Program-made: the position numbers and the translations under genes
Notes under the pieces: generated by a model
Told to the model about the DNA's origin: nothing
The model's database searches: none
Seen by the model: the letters and a program-made list of their open reading frames with translations, nothing else
Assembly: GCF_027568395.1 (NCBI RefSeq)
Contig: NZ_JANKZL010000016.1
Coordinates: 1 to 64,000, forward strand
DNA length: 64,000 bases
Direction: 5' to 3'
Source of the DNA: Aminobacter sp. HY435
GTDB lineage: Bacteria > Pseudomonadota > Alphaproteobacteria > Rhizobiales > Rhizobiaceae
Shown here: positions 36,003 through 43,804 of the stretch, one piece after another
Layout of the letters: the number at the start of each line of letters is the position of its first letter
Position numbering within the stretch: position 1 is the stretch's first letter

Positions 36003-38198
36003 AAAGGGCGCCTCGAACGCTTGCTGCGGCCGAAGTCGATTGCCGTCTTCGGCGGCTCGCAGGCCGCGGCGGTGGTCAAGCAGTGCCTGAAGATGGGCTT
36101 TGCCGGCGACATCTGGCCGGTGCATCCGACCAAGGACGAGGTCGAGGGCATCAAGACCTTCCGCTCGGTGGCCGAGTTGCCCGTAGCCCCCGACGCCGCC
36201 TTCGTCGGCGTCAACCGCTTCCTGACCATCGAGGTGATTGCGCAACTTGCCGAGCGCGGCGCGGGCGGAGCGATCTGTTTTGCCTCGGGCTTCCTCGAGG
36301 CCGGCAACGACGATGCCGACGGCGAGCGCCTGCAGGCCGAGCTAGTGGCGGCCGCCGGCGCGATGCCGGTCGTCGGGCCCAATTGCTATGGCCTGATCAA
36401 CTATGCCGACGGCGCGCTGCTGTGGCCCGACCAGCATGGCGGCCAGAGGCTCCCACTTGGCCGGCGCGGCGTCGCCATCATTACGCAATCGTCCAACATC
36501 GCCTGCAACCTGACCATGCAGAAGCGCGGGCTGCCGATCGCCTTCCTGATGACGGCCGGCAACCAGGCGCAGACAGGCCTTTCCGAGATGGCTATGGGCC
36601 TGATCGAGGACGAGCGCGTGTCGTGCCTTGGCCTGCACATCGAAGGTTTTGACACTGTCGAAGGCTTTGAGCGGCTGGCGGCTCGGGCGCGCGAACTGAA
36701 CAAGCCGATCGTCGCCATGAAGGTCGGCCGTTCCGAGCAGGCGCGCAAGGCGACGATCTCGCACACGGCGTCGCTCGCCGGTTCCGACGCTGCCTCGGAT
36801 GCCTTCCTCAAGCGGCTCGGCATCGCCCGCGTCGACACCATCCCGTCGCTGCTGGAGACGCTGAAGCTTTTGCACGCCGTCGGCCCGCTGCCGGGCTTCA
36901 CGCTGTCGTCGATGAGCTGCTCGGGCGGCGAAGCGTCGGTCATGGCCGACAGCGCCGAGGGCCGGCGGCTGCGTTTCCCCGCGCTTACGCCTGACCACCA
37001 TGCGAGGATAAAATCGACGCTCGGCGCCTTCGTTGCGGTCGCCAACCCGCTCGACTACCACACCTTCATCTGGAACGACGAACCGGCGATGACGGCCACC
37101 TTCACGGCGATGGCGTCAGGCGGCTTCGACCTCAACATTCTGGTGCTCGACTTCCCGCGCAACGACCGCTGCTCGGACGCCGACTGGTGGCCGACGGTGC
37201 GCGCCTTCGAGGCGGGGTTGAAGACCAATGGCGCGCGCGGTGCTGTGGTGGCGTCGATGTCGGAGAACCTGACCGAGGACCACGCCGCTGATCTCTTCGC
37301 GCGCGGCATCGTGCCGTTGCAGGGTATTGCCGAGGCGATGGACGCGGCGGAGGCGGCGGCGGCGATTGGAGAGGCGTGGAGCAAACCTTTTACCTCCCCC
37401 TTGTGGGGAGGTCGCGCCGAAGGCGCGGGTGGGGGTAACAGCGCCGAAGCTGCAACCCCCACCCCGGCGCTGCGCGCCGACCCTCCCCACAAGGGGGAGG
37501 GTGGAACCCTCGACGAAGCTGCAGCCAAATCCCTGCTGCGCGAAGCCGGCCTTGCCGTGCCGGCCGGCCGCCGCGCGGCGAGCGTCGCCGAGGCCATCGC
37601 GGCTACCGAGGCGTTGGGCTATCCCGTCGCGCTCAAGGCGCTGGGCGTTGCCCACAAGAGCGAACTCGGTGCCGTCAGGCTCAATCTCCGGACCGGCGAG
37701 GAAGTCGGCGCGGCAGCGGCTGCCTTGCTGCCGCTCGGCTCCGGCCTCTATGTCGAGAAGATGATCACAGGCGGGGTGGCCGAGCTGATCGTCGGCGTCA
37801 CCAGCGATCCGCTGTTCGGGCCCGTCATGACCATCGGCACCGGCGGCGTGCTGGTCGAGCTCATCAAGGACAGCGCCACGCTGCTTTTGCCTGCCTCGCG
37901 CGGCGAGGTGGAAACTGCGCTGAAAGGGCTGAAGATGTATCCGTTGCTCGACGGCTATCGCGGTCGCGCCAGGGCGGACGTTGGCGCCGCCGTCGACGCG
38001 ATCATGGGGATCGCGACATTCGTGGCCGATCATGCCACCGTAATCGAGGAACTCGACATCAACCCGCTGATCGTCTGTGGTGAAGGGCAGGGCGCCTGGA
38101 TCGCGGATGCACTGTTGGTTGTTTCAAGTGGCCCCTCATCCCCTGCCGGACCTTCTCCCCGTGAAGGACGGGGAGAAGGAAGCCGGCCGCAACGCTGA
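35898..38198 (+). CDS. Acyl-CoA synthetase, ADP/NDP-forming, with three repeat-derived segments
   Basis: 766 residues from ATG 35898; an upstream ATG at 35817 overlapping the dehydrogenase gene would give 793. The CoA-binding Rossmann domain begins at RLERLLRPKSIAVFGGSQAA, followed by succinyl-CoA-synthetase-like domains with the phosphohistidine-type region SHTASLAGSDAASDAF. A C-terminal ATP-grasp domain has GYPVALKALGVAHKSE and DINPLIV. Residues 1-35, about 499-535 and about 745-766 are encoded by palindromic repeats; without them the length is near 672, normal for the family. The middle segment lies between two domains as a linker. It probably activates gamma-butyrobetaine, crotonobetaine or carnitine. 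Confidence 0.85.
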   Translation: MSGSTSDTPTPTLRVDQPGRAAGLARPSDPHKGEGKGRLERLLRPKSIAVFGGSQAAAVVKQCLKMGFAGDIWPVHPTKDEVEGIKTFRSVAELPVAPDAAFVGVNRFLTIEVIAQLAERGAGGAICFASGFLEAGNDDADGERLQAELVAAAGAMPVVGPNCYGLINYADGALLWPDQHGGQRLPLGRRGVAIITQSSNIACNLTMQKRGLPIAFLMTAGNQAQTGLSEMAMGLIEDERVSCLGLHIEGFDTVEGFERLAARARELNKPIVAMKVGRSEQARKATISHTASLAGSDAASDAFLKRLGIARVDTIPSLLETLKLLHAVGPLPGFTLSSMSCSGGEASVMADSAEGRRLRFPALTPDHHARIKSTLGAFVAVANPLDYHTFIWNDEPAMTATFTAMASGGFDLNILVLDFPRNDRCSDADWWPTVRAFEAGLKTNGARGAVVASMSENLTEDHAADLFARGIVPLQGIAEAMDAAEAAAAIGEAWSKPFTSPLWGGRAEGAGGGNSAEAATPTPALRADPPHKGEGGTLDEAAAKSLLREAGLAVPAGRRAASVAEAIAATEALGYPVALKALGVAHKSELGAVRLNLRTGEEVGAAAAALLPLGSGLYVEKMITGGVAELIVGVTSDPLFGPVMTIGTGGVLVELIKDSATLLLPASRGEVETALKGLKMYPLLDGYRGRARADVGAAVDAIMGIATFVADHATVIEELDINPLIVCGEGQGAWIADALLVVSSGPSSPAGPSPREGRGEGSRPQR
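37392..37502 (+). repeat. Palindromic repeat copy 5, inside the acyl-CoA synthetase gene
   Basis: ACCTCCCCCTTGTGGGGAGG at the left, CCTCCCCACAAGGGGGAGGG at the right, and GGGTGGGGGT/ACCCCCACCCC in the centre. The 111 bases keep the frame and encode SPLWGGRAEG...TPALRADPPHKGEG, nearly the same peptide as copy 9 in xdhC. Confidence 0.9.
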
Positions 38199-38246
38199 CG
38201 CCCCCCTCTCCCCGTCATTCACGGGGAGAGGGTAAGGGTGAGGGGC
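38131..38246 (+). repeat. Palindromic repeat copy 6, overlapping the 3' end of the acyl-CoA synthetase gene
   Basis: Outer arms GCCCCTCA and TGAGGGGC; inner hairpins TTCTCCCCGTGAAGGACGGGGAGAA and CTCTCCCCGTCATTCACGGGGAGAG. The synthetase stop codon (38196-38198) lies inside it, so the last 22 residues are repeat-encoded. Confidence 0.82.
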
Positions 38247-38312
38247 AATTCTGGCAGAGGTCGTGAAGGTTAATCCAAGCGTAGGCTGCGCAAGGGGCAA
38301 TGGAGAGAAAAA

Positions 38313-39095
38313 ATGTCCGACGTCGTGAAAACCCGCAGGGAGGGCGTGATCCTCGAGGTCACGCTCGACCGGCCCAAGGCCAATGCCATCGACCTCGCCA
38401 CGTCGCGGCTGCTGGGCGAGACGTTCAAGGCCTTCCGCGACGATGACGGGCTGCGCATCGCCATCGTGAAGACGGCAGGAGAGAAATTCTTCTCGGCCGG
38501 GTGGGACCTGAAGGCTGCGGCAAACGGCGATGCGGTCGATGGCGATTATGGCGTCGGCGGCTTCGGCGGGCTGCAGGAACTGCGCGACCTCAACAAGCCG
38601 GTCATCGCCTGCGTCAACGGCATGGCGGTGGGCGGCGGCTTCGAACTGGCGCTGTCCTGCGACCTGATCTACGCCTCCGAGCATTCGAGCTTCGCGCTGC
38701 CCGAGATCAAGGCGGGCACCCTGGCGGATGCAGCGACCATCAAGCTGCCCAAGCGCATTCCCTATCACGTGGCGATGGACCTGTTGCTCACCGGCCGCTG
38801 GATGGATGTGGCCGAGGCGCATCGCTGGGGACTGGTCAACGAGGTGCTGCCGGCCGACAGGCTGGAGGATCGCGTTTGGGAGGTCGCCCGGCTTCTCGCC
38901 GGCGGCCCGCCCCTGGTCTTCGCTGCAATCAAGGAGGTGGCGCGCGCCGCCGAGGTGATGGGCTTCCAGGAAACGATGAACCGCATCACCAAACGCCAGT
39001 TTCGCACGGTGGACGAACTCTATGCCTCGGAGGACAATCTGGAGGGCTTCAAGGCGTTTGCCGAAAAGCGCGACCCGGTGTGGAAGGGGAAGTAG
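38313..39095 (+). CDS. caiD: Carnitinyl-CoA dehydratase-like enoyl-CoA hydratase
   Basis: 260 residues (E. coli CaiD 261). It is a crotonase fold with strong CaiD resemblance: VTLDRPKANAID near the N-terminus, AGEKFFSAGWDLKAAA for the first oxyanion-hole and CoA site, VNGMAVGGGFELALSCDLI for the second, and the C-terminal GFKAFAEKRDPVWKGK, shared almost exactly with CaiD. It interconverts crotonobetainyl-CoA and carnitinyl-CoA. It follows the synthetase and dehydrogenase genes and makes the whole block read as a gamma-butyrobetaine/carnitine route. Confidence 0.88.
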   Translation: MSDVVKTRREGVILEVTLDRPKANAIDLATSRLLGETFKAFRDDDGLRIAIVKTAGEKFFSAGWDLKAAANGDAVDGDYGVGGFGGLQELRDLNKPVIACVNGMAVGGGFELALSCDLIYASEHSSFALPEIKAGTLADAATIKLPKRIPYHVAMDLLLTGRWMDVAEAHRWGLVNEVLPADRLEDRVWEVARLLAGGPPLVFAAIKEVARAAEVMGFQETMNRITKRQFRTVDELYASEDNLEGFKAFAEKRDPVWKGK

Positions 39096-39104
39096 GGACC
39101 AATC

Positions 39105-39231
39105 TCCCCCTCATCCGGCCGCTTCGCGGCCACCTTCTCCCCGTTGGGGAGAAGAGGAAGGCGCCACGCTGGCCGGCTCCTCTCCCCAGCGGGGAGAGGT
39201 CGACCGAGCGAAGCGGAGGTCGGGTGAGGGG
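39105..39231 (+). repeat. Palindromic repeat copy 7
   Basis: Outer blocks CCCCCTCATCCGGCCGCTTCGCGGCCACC and GAGCGAAGCGGAGGTCGGGTGAGGGG with hairpins TTCTCCCCGTTGGGGAGAA and CTCTCCCCAGCGGGGAGAG. It fills the gap between caiD and the hydrolase gene, and its right end supplies the GAGGGG just before the ATG at 39234. Confidence 0.82.
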
Positions 39232-39233
39232 CT

Positions 39234-40190
39234 ATGGAATTGAGGCCAATGACCGACTACACCAAACTCATCGACGCCGAGACCTGGGCGTTCATCGAGC
39301 GGACAAATTCCTACTATCCGCCTGATACGATCGACTACACTGTTCAACAGCAGCGCGCGACCTACGACCGCATGTGCCGCGAGTTCTTCGTCGGCTACCC
39401 CGACGGTGTCTCGGCCGAGACGATGGTCATCGCGGCACAAGCCCATGACGTGCCAATCCGCATCTATCGCCTCGCCGGCAAGCCCCCGGAGGCGGTGGTG
39501 CTCTATTTCCACGGTGGTGGCTTCATCCTTGGCGGGCTCGACAGCCATGACGATGTCTGCGCCGAGCTGTGCGGGCGCACCGGCTACGAGGTCGTGTCGG
39601 TCGACTACAGGCTGGCGCCCGAGCACCGGCATCCGGCGGCCTTTGACGACGCGATGGCCGCCTTCGAATGGGCGTTGGGCAGATACAGCCAGCCCATCGT
39701 GCTTGCCGGTGACAGCGCCGGCGGCAATGTCGCGGCTGCCGTCAGCCACGCGACGCGCGGGCACAAGCGGCGTCCGATCGGACAGCTGCTGATCTATCCG
39801 GGGCTCGGCGGCGACCGCAGCCGCGGCTCCTACGTCAGGCATGCCGAGGCGCCGATGCTGACCATGCGCGACCTTGAATTCTACAAGGACATCCGCACCG
39901 GCGGCGAGGATCGCACCGGCGACATCACGCTGTCGCCGCTGGCCGACGCCGATTTCGCCAACCTGCCGCCGACTGTCGTCACCACCGCCGAATGCGATCC
40001 GCTATCCTCCGACGGAGAAGCCTATGGCGAGCGTATCGTTGCATCAGGCGGCAAGGCCTTCTGGCTCGAGGAGCCGGGGCTGGTCCACGGCTATCTCCGC
40101 GCTCGCCACACCGTCGCCCGCGCCCGCGCCAGCTTCACCCGCATCGTCGATGCGGTGGCGGTGCTGGGGCGAGGGGAATGGGTGTGGTGA
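39234..40190 (+). CDS. Alpha/beta hydrolase of the hormone-sensitive-lipase group
   Basis: 318 residues from ATG 39234; ATG 39249 would give 313. The oxyanion motif HGGGFILGG and the nucleophile elbow GDSAGGN are typical of HSL (family IV) esterases, with the acid in TAECDPLSSDGE and His in GLVHGYLRAR. It hydrolyses short-chain esters or related bonds in the cytoplasm. The start lies against repeat copy 7. It could belong to the carnitine unit, for instance on acylcarnitine or betaine esters, but that is only position-based. Confidence 0.85.
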   Translation: MELRPMTDYTKLIDAETWAFIERTNSYYPPDTIDYTVQQQRATYDRMCREFFVGYPDGVSAETMVIAAQAHDVPIRIYRLAGKPPEAVVLYFHGGGFILGGLDSHDDVCAELCGRTGYEVVSVDYRLAPEHRHPAAFDDAMAAFEWALGRYSQPIVLAGDSAGGNVAAAVSHATRGHKRRPIGQLLIYPGLGGDRSRGSYVRHAEAPMLTMRDLEFYKDIRTGGEDRTGDITLSPLADADFANLPPTVVTTAECDPLSSDGEAYGERIVASGGKAFWLEEPGLVHGYLRARHTVARARASFTRIVDAVAVLGRGEWVW

Positions 40191-40195
40191 CTAGC

Positions 40196-40326
40196 TTCCT
40201 TCTCCCCGCTTGCGGGGAGAAGGTGCCGGCAGGCGGATGAGGGGCGGTTCGAACTTGCGGAATTTGGCTCTGCCCCTCACCCGGCCGCTACGCGGCCACC
40301 CTCTCCCCGCAAACGGGGCGAGGGAA
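40196..40326 (+). repeat. Palindromic repeat copy 8
   Basis: Two hairpins, CTTCTCCCCGCTTGCGGGGAGAAG and CCTCTCCCCGCAAACGGGGCGAGG, with GGATGAGGGGC and GCCCCTCACCCGGCCGCTACGCGGCC between. It separates the convergent hydrolase and ABC transporter genes. Confidence 0.8.
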
Positions 40327-40331
40327 GGGCC

Positions 40332-42002
40332 TCAATTCCCCGCGCTGGCCATCCTGCGGCCGCTGATTGCCTTTTCAAGCCAGCCGATCTCCATCTCCGG
40401 TACCGACGACAGCAGCAGGTCTGTGTAGGCGTCGAAAGGCGGCTCCAGCACTTCGGATTTCGGCCCGTAGCGCACGACCTCGCCGCGATACATGACAGCA
40501 ATGGAATCGGCGATCGACTTCACGGTCGCCAGGTCGTGGGTGATGAACAGGTAGGCGACGCCTTCCTCGGCCTGCAGCCCGAGCAGCAGCTTGAGGATGC
40601 CGTTTGCGACCAGCGGATCGAGCGCGCTCGTCACCTCGTCGCAGATGATCAATCGCGGCTTGGCGGCAAGCGCACGGGCAATGCAGACGCGTTGCTTCTG
40701 CCCGCCCGAGAGCTCTGCCGGATAGCGGTCGACAAAACCGCGCCCCATCTCGATTTTTTCGAGCAACTCGGCGACCTTGGCGTCGCGTTCGCGGCCGCCC
40801 ATGCCGAAATAGAACTCCAGCGGCCGGCCGATGATCGTGCCCACGGTCTGGCGCGGGTTCATCGCCACGTCAGCCATCTGGTAGATCATCTGCAACTCGC
40901 GCAGGTCGTCGCGGCTGCGGTCGGCGAGGCGATTGGACAGCGTGCGGCCGGCAAAGGTGATGCTACCCTGCTCGGGCGGCAGAAGGCCGGTGATTGCGCG
41001 GGCCAGCGTCGACTTGCCGGAGCCGGATTCGCCGACCACGGCCAGCGTCTGGCCTGGCAGGATGTCGACGGAGACGTTCTTCAACACCTTGATCTTGCCG
41101 CCGCCATAGGCGGCGGTAACGTTCCTGACCGAAAGAAACGGGCTGGCGCCCGGCTCTTTCTCCTGGTGCTCGATCTCGTGCACCGAAACCAGCGCCGAAG
41201 TGTATTCCTGACGCGGTTCCTTGATGATCTGCCGCGTGCCCCCCCATTCGACCAGCTTGCCATGGCGCAGCACCATGATCTCGTCCGAGACCTGGGCAAC
41301 CACGGCAAGGTCGTGGCTGATGTACAGGGCCGCCACGCCAGTATCGCGGATGGCGTCCTTGATCGCCGCCAGAACGTCGATCTGGGTTGTGACGTCGAGC
41401 GCGGTGGTCGGCTCGTCGAAGACGATCAGGTCGGGTTCGGAGCATAGCGCCATCGCTGTCATGACGCGTTGCAACTGGCCGCCCGAGACCTGGTGCGGGA
41501 AGCGCTGGCCGATGTTTTCCGGATCGGGAAGGCTGAGCTTCTTGAACAGCGCCACGGCGCGCCTTTCGGCTTCGGCGCGGCTTGCGACGCCATGCAGGAT
41601 CGAGGCTTCGACGACCTGGTCCATCAGCCGGTGGGCGGGATTGAAGGCCGCCGCCGCCGACTGCGCGACATAACAGACCTCGCGCCCGCGCAGCGCGCGG
41701 ATGCCTTGCGTGCCGCCCTTGCGGATGTCGCGGCCATTGAGGATGATCTCGCCGCCCGCGATCTTCACGCCGCCGCGACCATAGGCCATCGACGACAGGC
41801 CGATGGTCGACTTGCCGGCGCCGGATTCGCCGATCAGGCCGAGAACCTTGCCCTTTTGCAGCGACAGCGACACGTCGTGGACCAGGGTTATCGTCCTTGG
41901 CGCTTCGCCGGGCGGATAGACCTTGGCCTCGATCCTGAGATTTCGGATGTCGAGCAGCGGTCCGGAGGGGTCGACAGGTCTCGTGTCCTTAGCCATTGCC
42001 AC
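40332..42002 (-). CDS. Dipeptide/oligopeptide ABC transporter, two ATPase domains fused
   Basis: 556 residues made of two complete nucleotide-binding domains. The first has Walker A GESGAGKST, signature VSGGQLQRV and Walker B LIVFDEPTTALD. The second, after about residue 285, has GESGSGKST, LSGGQKQRV and LIICDEVTSALD. It is a DppD-DppF-type fusion. Each half matches the oligopeptide-type ATPase with the characteristic C-terminal extension. Its start overlaps the DppC-like permease gene by 14 bases. Energises uptake together with the three genes that precede it. Confidence 0.93.
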   Translation of the reverse strand: MAMAKDTRPVDPSGPLLDIRNLRIEAKVYPPGEAPRTITLVHDVSLSLQKGKVLGLIGESGAGKSTIGLSSMAYGRGGVKIAGGEIILNGRDIRKGGTQGIRALRGREVCYVAQSAAAAFNPAHRLMDQVVEASILHGVASRAEAERRAVALFKKLSLPDPENIGQRFPHQVSGGQLQRVMTAMALCSEPDLIVFDEPTTALDVTTQIDVLAAIKDAIRDTGVAALYISHDLAVVAQVSDEIMVLRHGKLVEWGGTRQIIKEPRQEYTSALVSVHEIEHQEKEPGASPFLSVRNVTAAYGGGKIKVLKNVSVDILPGQTLAVVGESGSGKSTLARAITGLLPPEQGSITFAGRTLSNRLADRSRDDLRELQMIYQMADVAMNPRQTVGTIIGRPLEFYFGMGGRERDAKVAELLEKIEMGRGFVDRYPAELSGGQKQRVCIARALAAKPRLIICDEVTSALDPLVANGILKLLLGLQAEEGVAYLFITHDLATVKSIADSIAVMYRGEVVRYGPKSEVLEPPFDAYTDLLLSSVPEMEIGWLEKAISGRRMASAGN

Positions 42003-42819
42003 GCCCTCCCTTGAGATCGGTGGTGCGGTTGAGCACCCAGTCGGCGACGAGGTTGACGGAGATGGCCAGAATGGCGATGGCCGCCGCCGGAATCAGCGCT
42101 GCCGGGATGCCGAAGACGATGCCGTCCTTGTTTTCCTTGACCATGCCGCCCCAGTCGGCGTCAGGCGGCTGCACGCCCAGCCCAAGGAAGGACAGCGCGG
42201 AGAGGAACAGCACCGCATAGATGAAGCGCAGGCCGAGCTCGGAAACCAGTGGCGACAGCGCATTGGGCAATATCTCGCGGAAGATGATCCAGCCCTTGCC
42301 CTCGCCGCGCAGCTTGGCCGCCTCGACGAAGTCCATGACGTTGATGTCGACCGCTACCGCCCGCGACAGGCGGTAGACGCGGGTCGAATCGAGGATGCCC
42401 ATGACAAGGATCAGCGTGACCAGGGTGGACGGCAGCACCGACAGCACCACCAGCGCGAAGATCAGCGTCGGGATCGCCATCAGCAGGTCGACAAAGCGCG
42501 ACATGCCGGTGTCGAGCCAGCCGCCGACCACGGCAGCCGTAAGACCGAGAATCGAGCCGAGCGAGAACGACAGCGCGGTGGCCATGACGGCGATGAAGAT
42601 CGTCGTGCGGGCGCCGTAGATCATGCGCGAAAGCAGGTCGCGGCCGAGATTGTCGGTGCCGAGCCAGAATTGGCCCGACGCCGGCGCCCATACGTCTCCG
42701 ACGATTTCACCCTTGCCATAGGGGGCGATCCACGGCGCGAAGATGGCGCAGATGAGGAAGCCTGCGGTCAGGACCAGGCCGATCCAGGCGGTGACGGGAA
42801 TGCGTTTCAGATCGAGCAT
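41989..42819 (-). CDS. ABC transporter permease, DppC-like
   Basis: 276 residues with an N-terminal helix (WIGLVLTAGFLICAIFAPWI), the large loop typical of DppC with GTDNLGRDLLSRMIYGAR, and a core of five helices. The EAA-like loop is EAAKLRGEGKGWIIFREILPNAL. It forms the membrane channel with the DppB-like partner encoded nine bases upstream. Operon order is substrate-binding protein, DppB, DppC, ATPase. Confidence 0.92.
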   Translation of the reverse strand: MLDLKRIPVTAWIGLVLTAGFLICAIFAPWIAPYGKGEIVGDVWAPASGQFWLGTDNLGRDLLSRMIYGARTTIFIAVMATALSFSLGSILGLTAAVVGGWLDTGMSRFVDLLMAIPTLIFALVVLSVLPSTLVTLILVMGILDSTRVYRLSRAVAVDINVMDFVEAAKLRGEGKGWIIFREILPNALSPLVSELGLRFIYAVLFLSALSFLGLGVQPPDADWGGMVKENKDGIVFGIPAALIPAAAIAILAISVNLVADWVLNRTTDLKGGRGNG

Positions 42820-42828
42820 GGCGCCATC

Positions 42829-43788
42829 CTATTTGGGGTGCCGGAGGCGCGGGTTGGCGACGATGGCGGCGATATCGGCGATGATGTTGAGCCCGATATA
42901 GACGGCGGCGAAAATCAGACCCACCGCCTGGACCACCGGCACGTCGCGCTTGGCGACATGGTCGACGAGATATTGCCCCATGCCGGGATAGACGAAGATC
43001 ACCTCGATCACGACGACGCCAACGATGAGGAAGGCGAGGTTGAGCATGACCACGTTGATGATCGGTGCAATGGCGTTCGGGAAGGCATGCTTGCGGATGA
43101 TGTCGAAGGGCGACAGGCCCTTCAGTTCGGCGGTCTCGATATAGGCCGACTGCATGACGTTGAGGATGGCGGCGCGGGTCATGCGCATCATGTGAGCGAG
43201 CACGACGAGCGTCAGCGCCGTTGCCGGCAGGGCGATCGCCTTCATGCGCTCGAGGAAGGGCATGCCGTCATAGACGGTCGATATGCCGGGGAATATCTGC
43301 CACTTCACGGCGAAGAAGTAGACGAGCAGGTAGCCGACGAAGAACTCCGGCAGCGAGGTCGATGCCAGAGCCAGGCCGGAGATGGTCTTGTCGATCCAGC
43401 CGTTGCGGTAGCGTACGGCAAGCAGACCCAGCAGGATGGCCAGCGGCACCGAGACGATCGCCGCCCAGAAGGCCAGGAACAACGTGTTCCACAAACGCCC
43501 GCCGATAGCAGTGGCTATGTCCTGCCGGCTCGACAGCGCTGTGCCGAGGTCGCCGGTGAGGATACCGCCGAGCCACCTGAAGTAGCGCACGATGGCCGGA
43601 TCGTTCAGGCCGAGTTCTTCGCGCAAGTTGGCGAGAGCCTGCGGCGTGGCCGACTGGCCGAGAATGGACTGGGCGACGTCGCCGGGCAGGATCTGCGTGC
43701 CGGCGAAGATCAGGACCGAAACGGCCAGAAGCAGGAGCAGGCCCAGCGCAACGCGCTGGGCTATCAATTTCAGGATTGGGCTGGACAT
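42829..43788 (-). CDS. ABC transporter permease, DppB-like
   Basis: 319 residues. The N-terminal helix and the TQILPGDVAQSILGQ segment, then REELGLNDPAIVRYFRWLGGILTGDLG, are diagnostic of DppB/OppB permeases. The EAA-like loop is YIETAELKGLSPFDIIRKHAFPNAI. There are six membrane helices. It pairs with DppC in the same operon, 16 bases downstream of the binding-protein gene. Confidence 0.92.
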   Translation of the reverse strand: MSSPILKLIAQRVALGLLLLLAVSVLIFAGTQILPGDVAQSILGQSATPQALANLREELGLNDPAIVRYFRWLGGILTGDLGTALSSRQDIATAIGGRLWNTLFLAFWAAIVSVPLAILLGLLAVRYRNGWIDKTISGLALASTSLPEFFVGYLLVYFFAVKWQIFPGISTVYDGMPFLERMKAIALPATALTLVVLAHMMRMTRAAILNVMQSAYIETAELKGLSPFDIIRKHAFPNAIAPIINVVMLNLAFLIVGVVVIEVIFVYPGMGQYLVDHVAKRDVPVVQAVGLIFAAVYIGLNIIADIAAIVANPRLRHPK

Positions 43789-43804
43789 GCGGACAACGCC
43801 GTTG

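Noticed and set aside
30804-40326. The spaced GC-rich repeats as a CRISPR array
   Set aside because: Copies are over 100 bases, kilobases apart, internally palindromic and without uniform spacers or cas genes.
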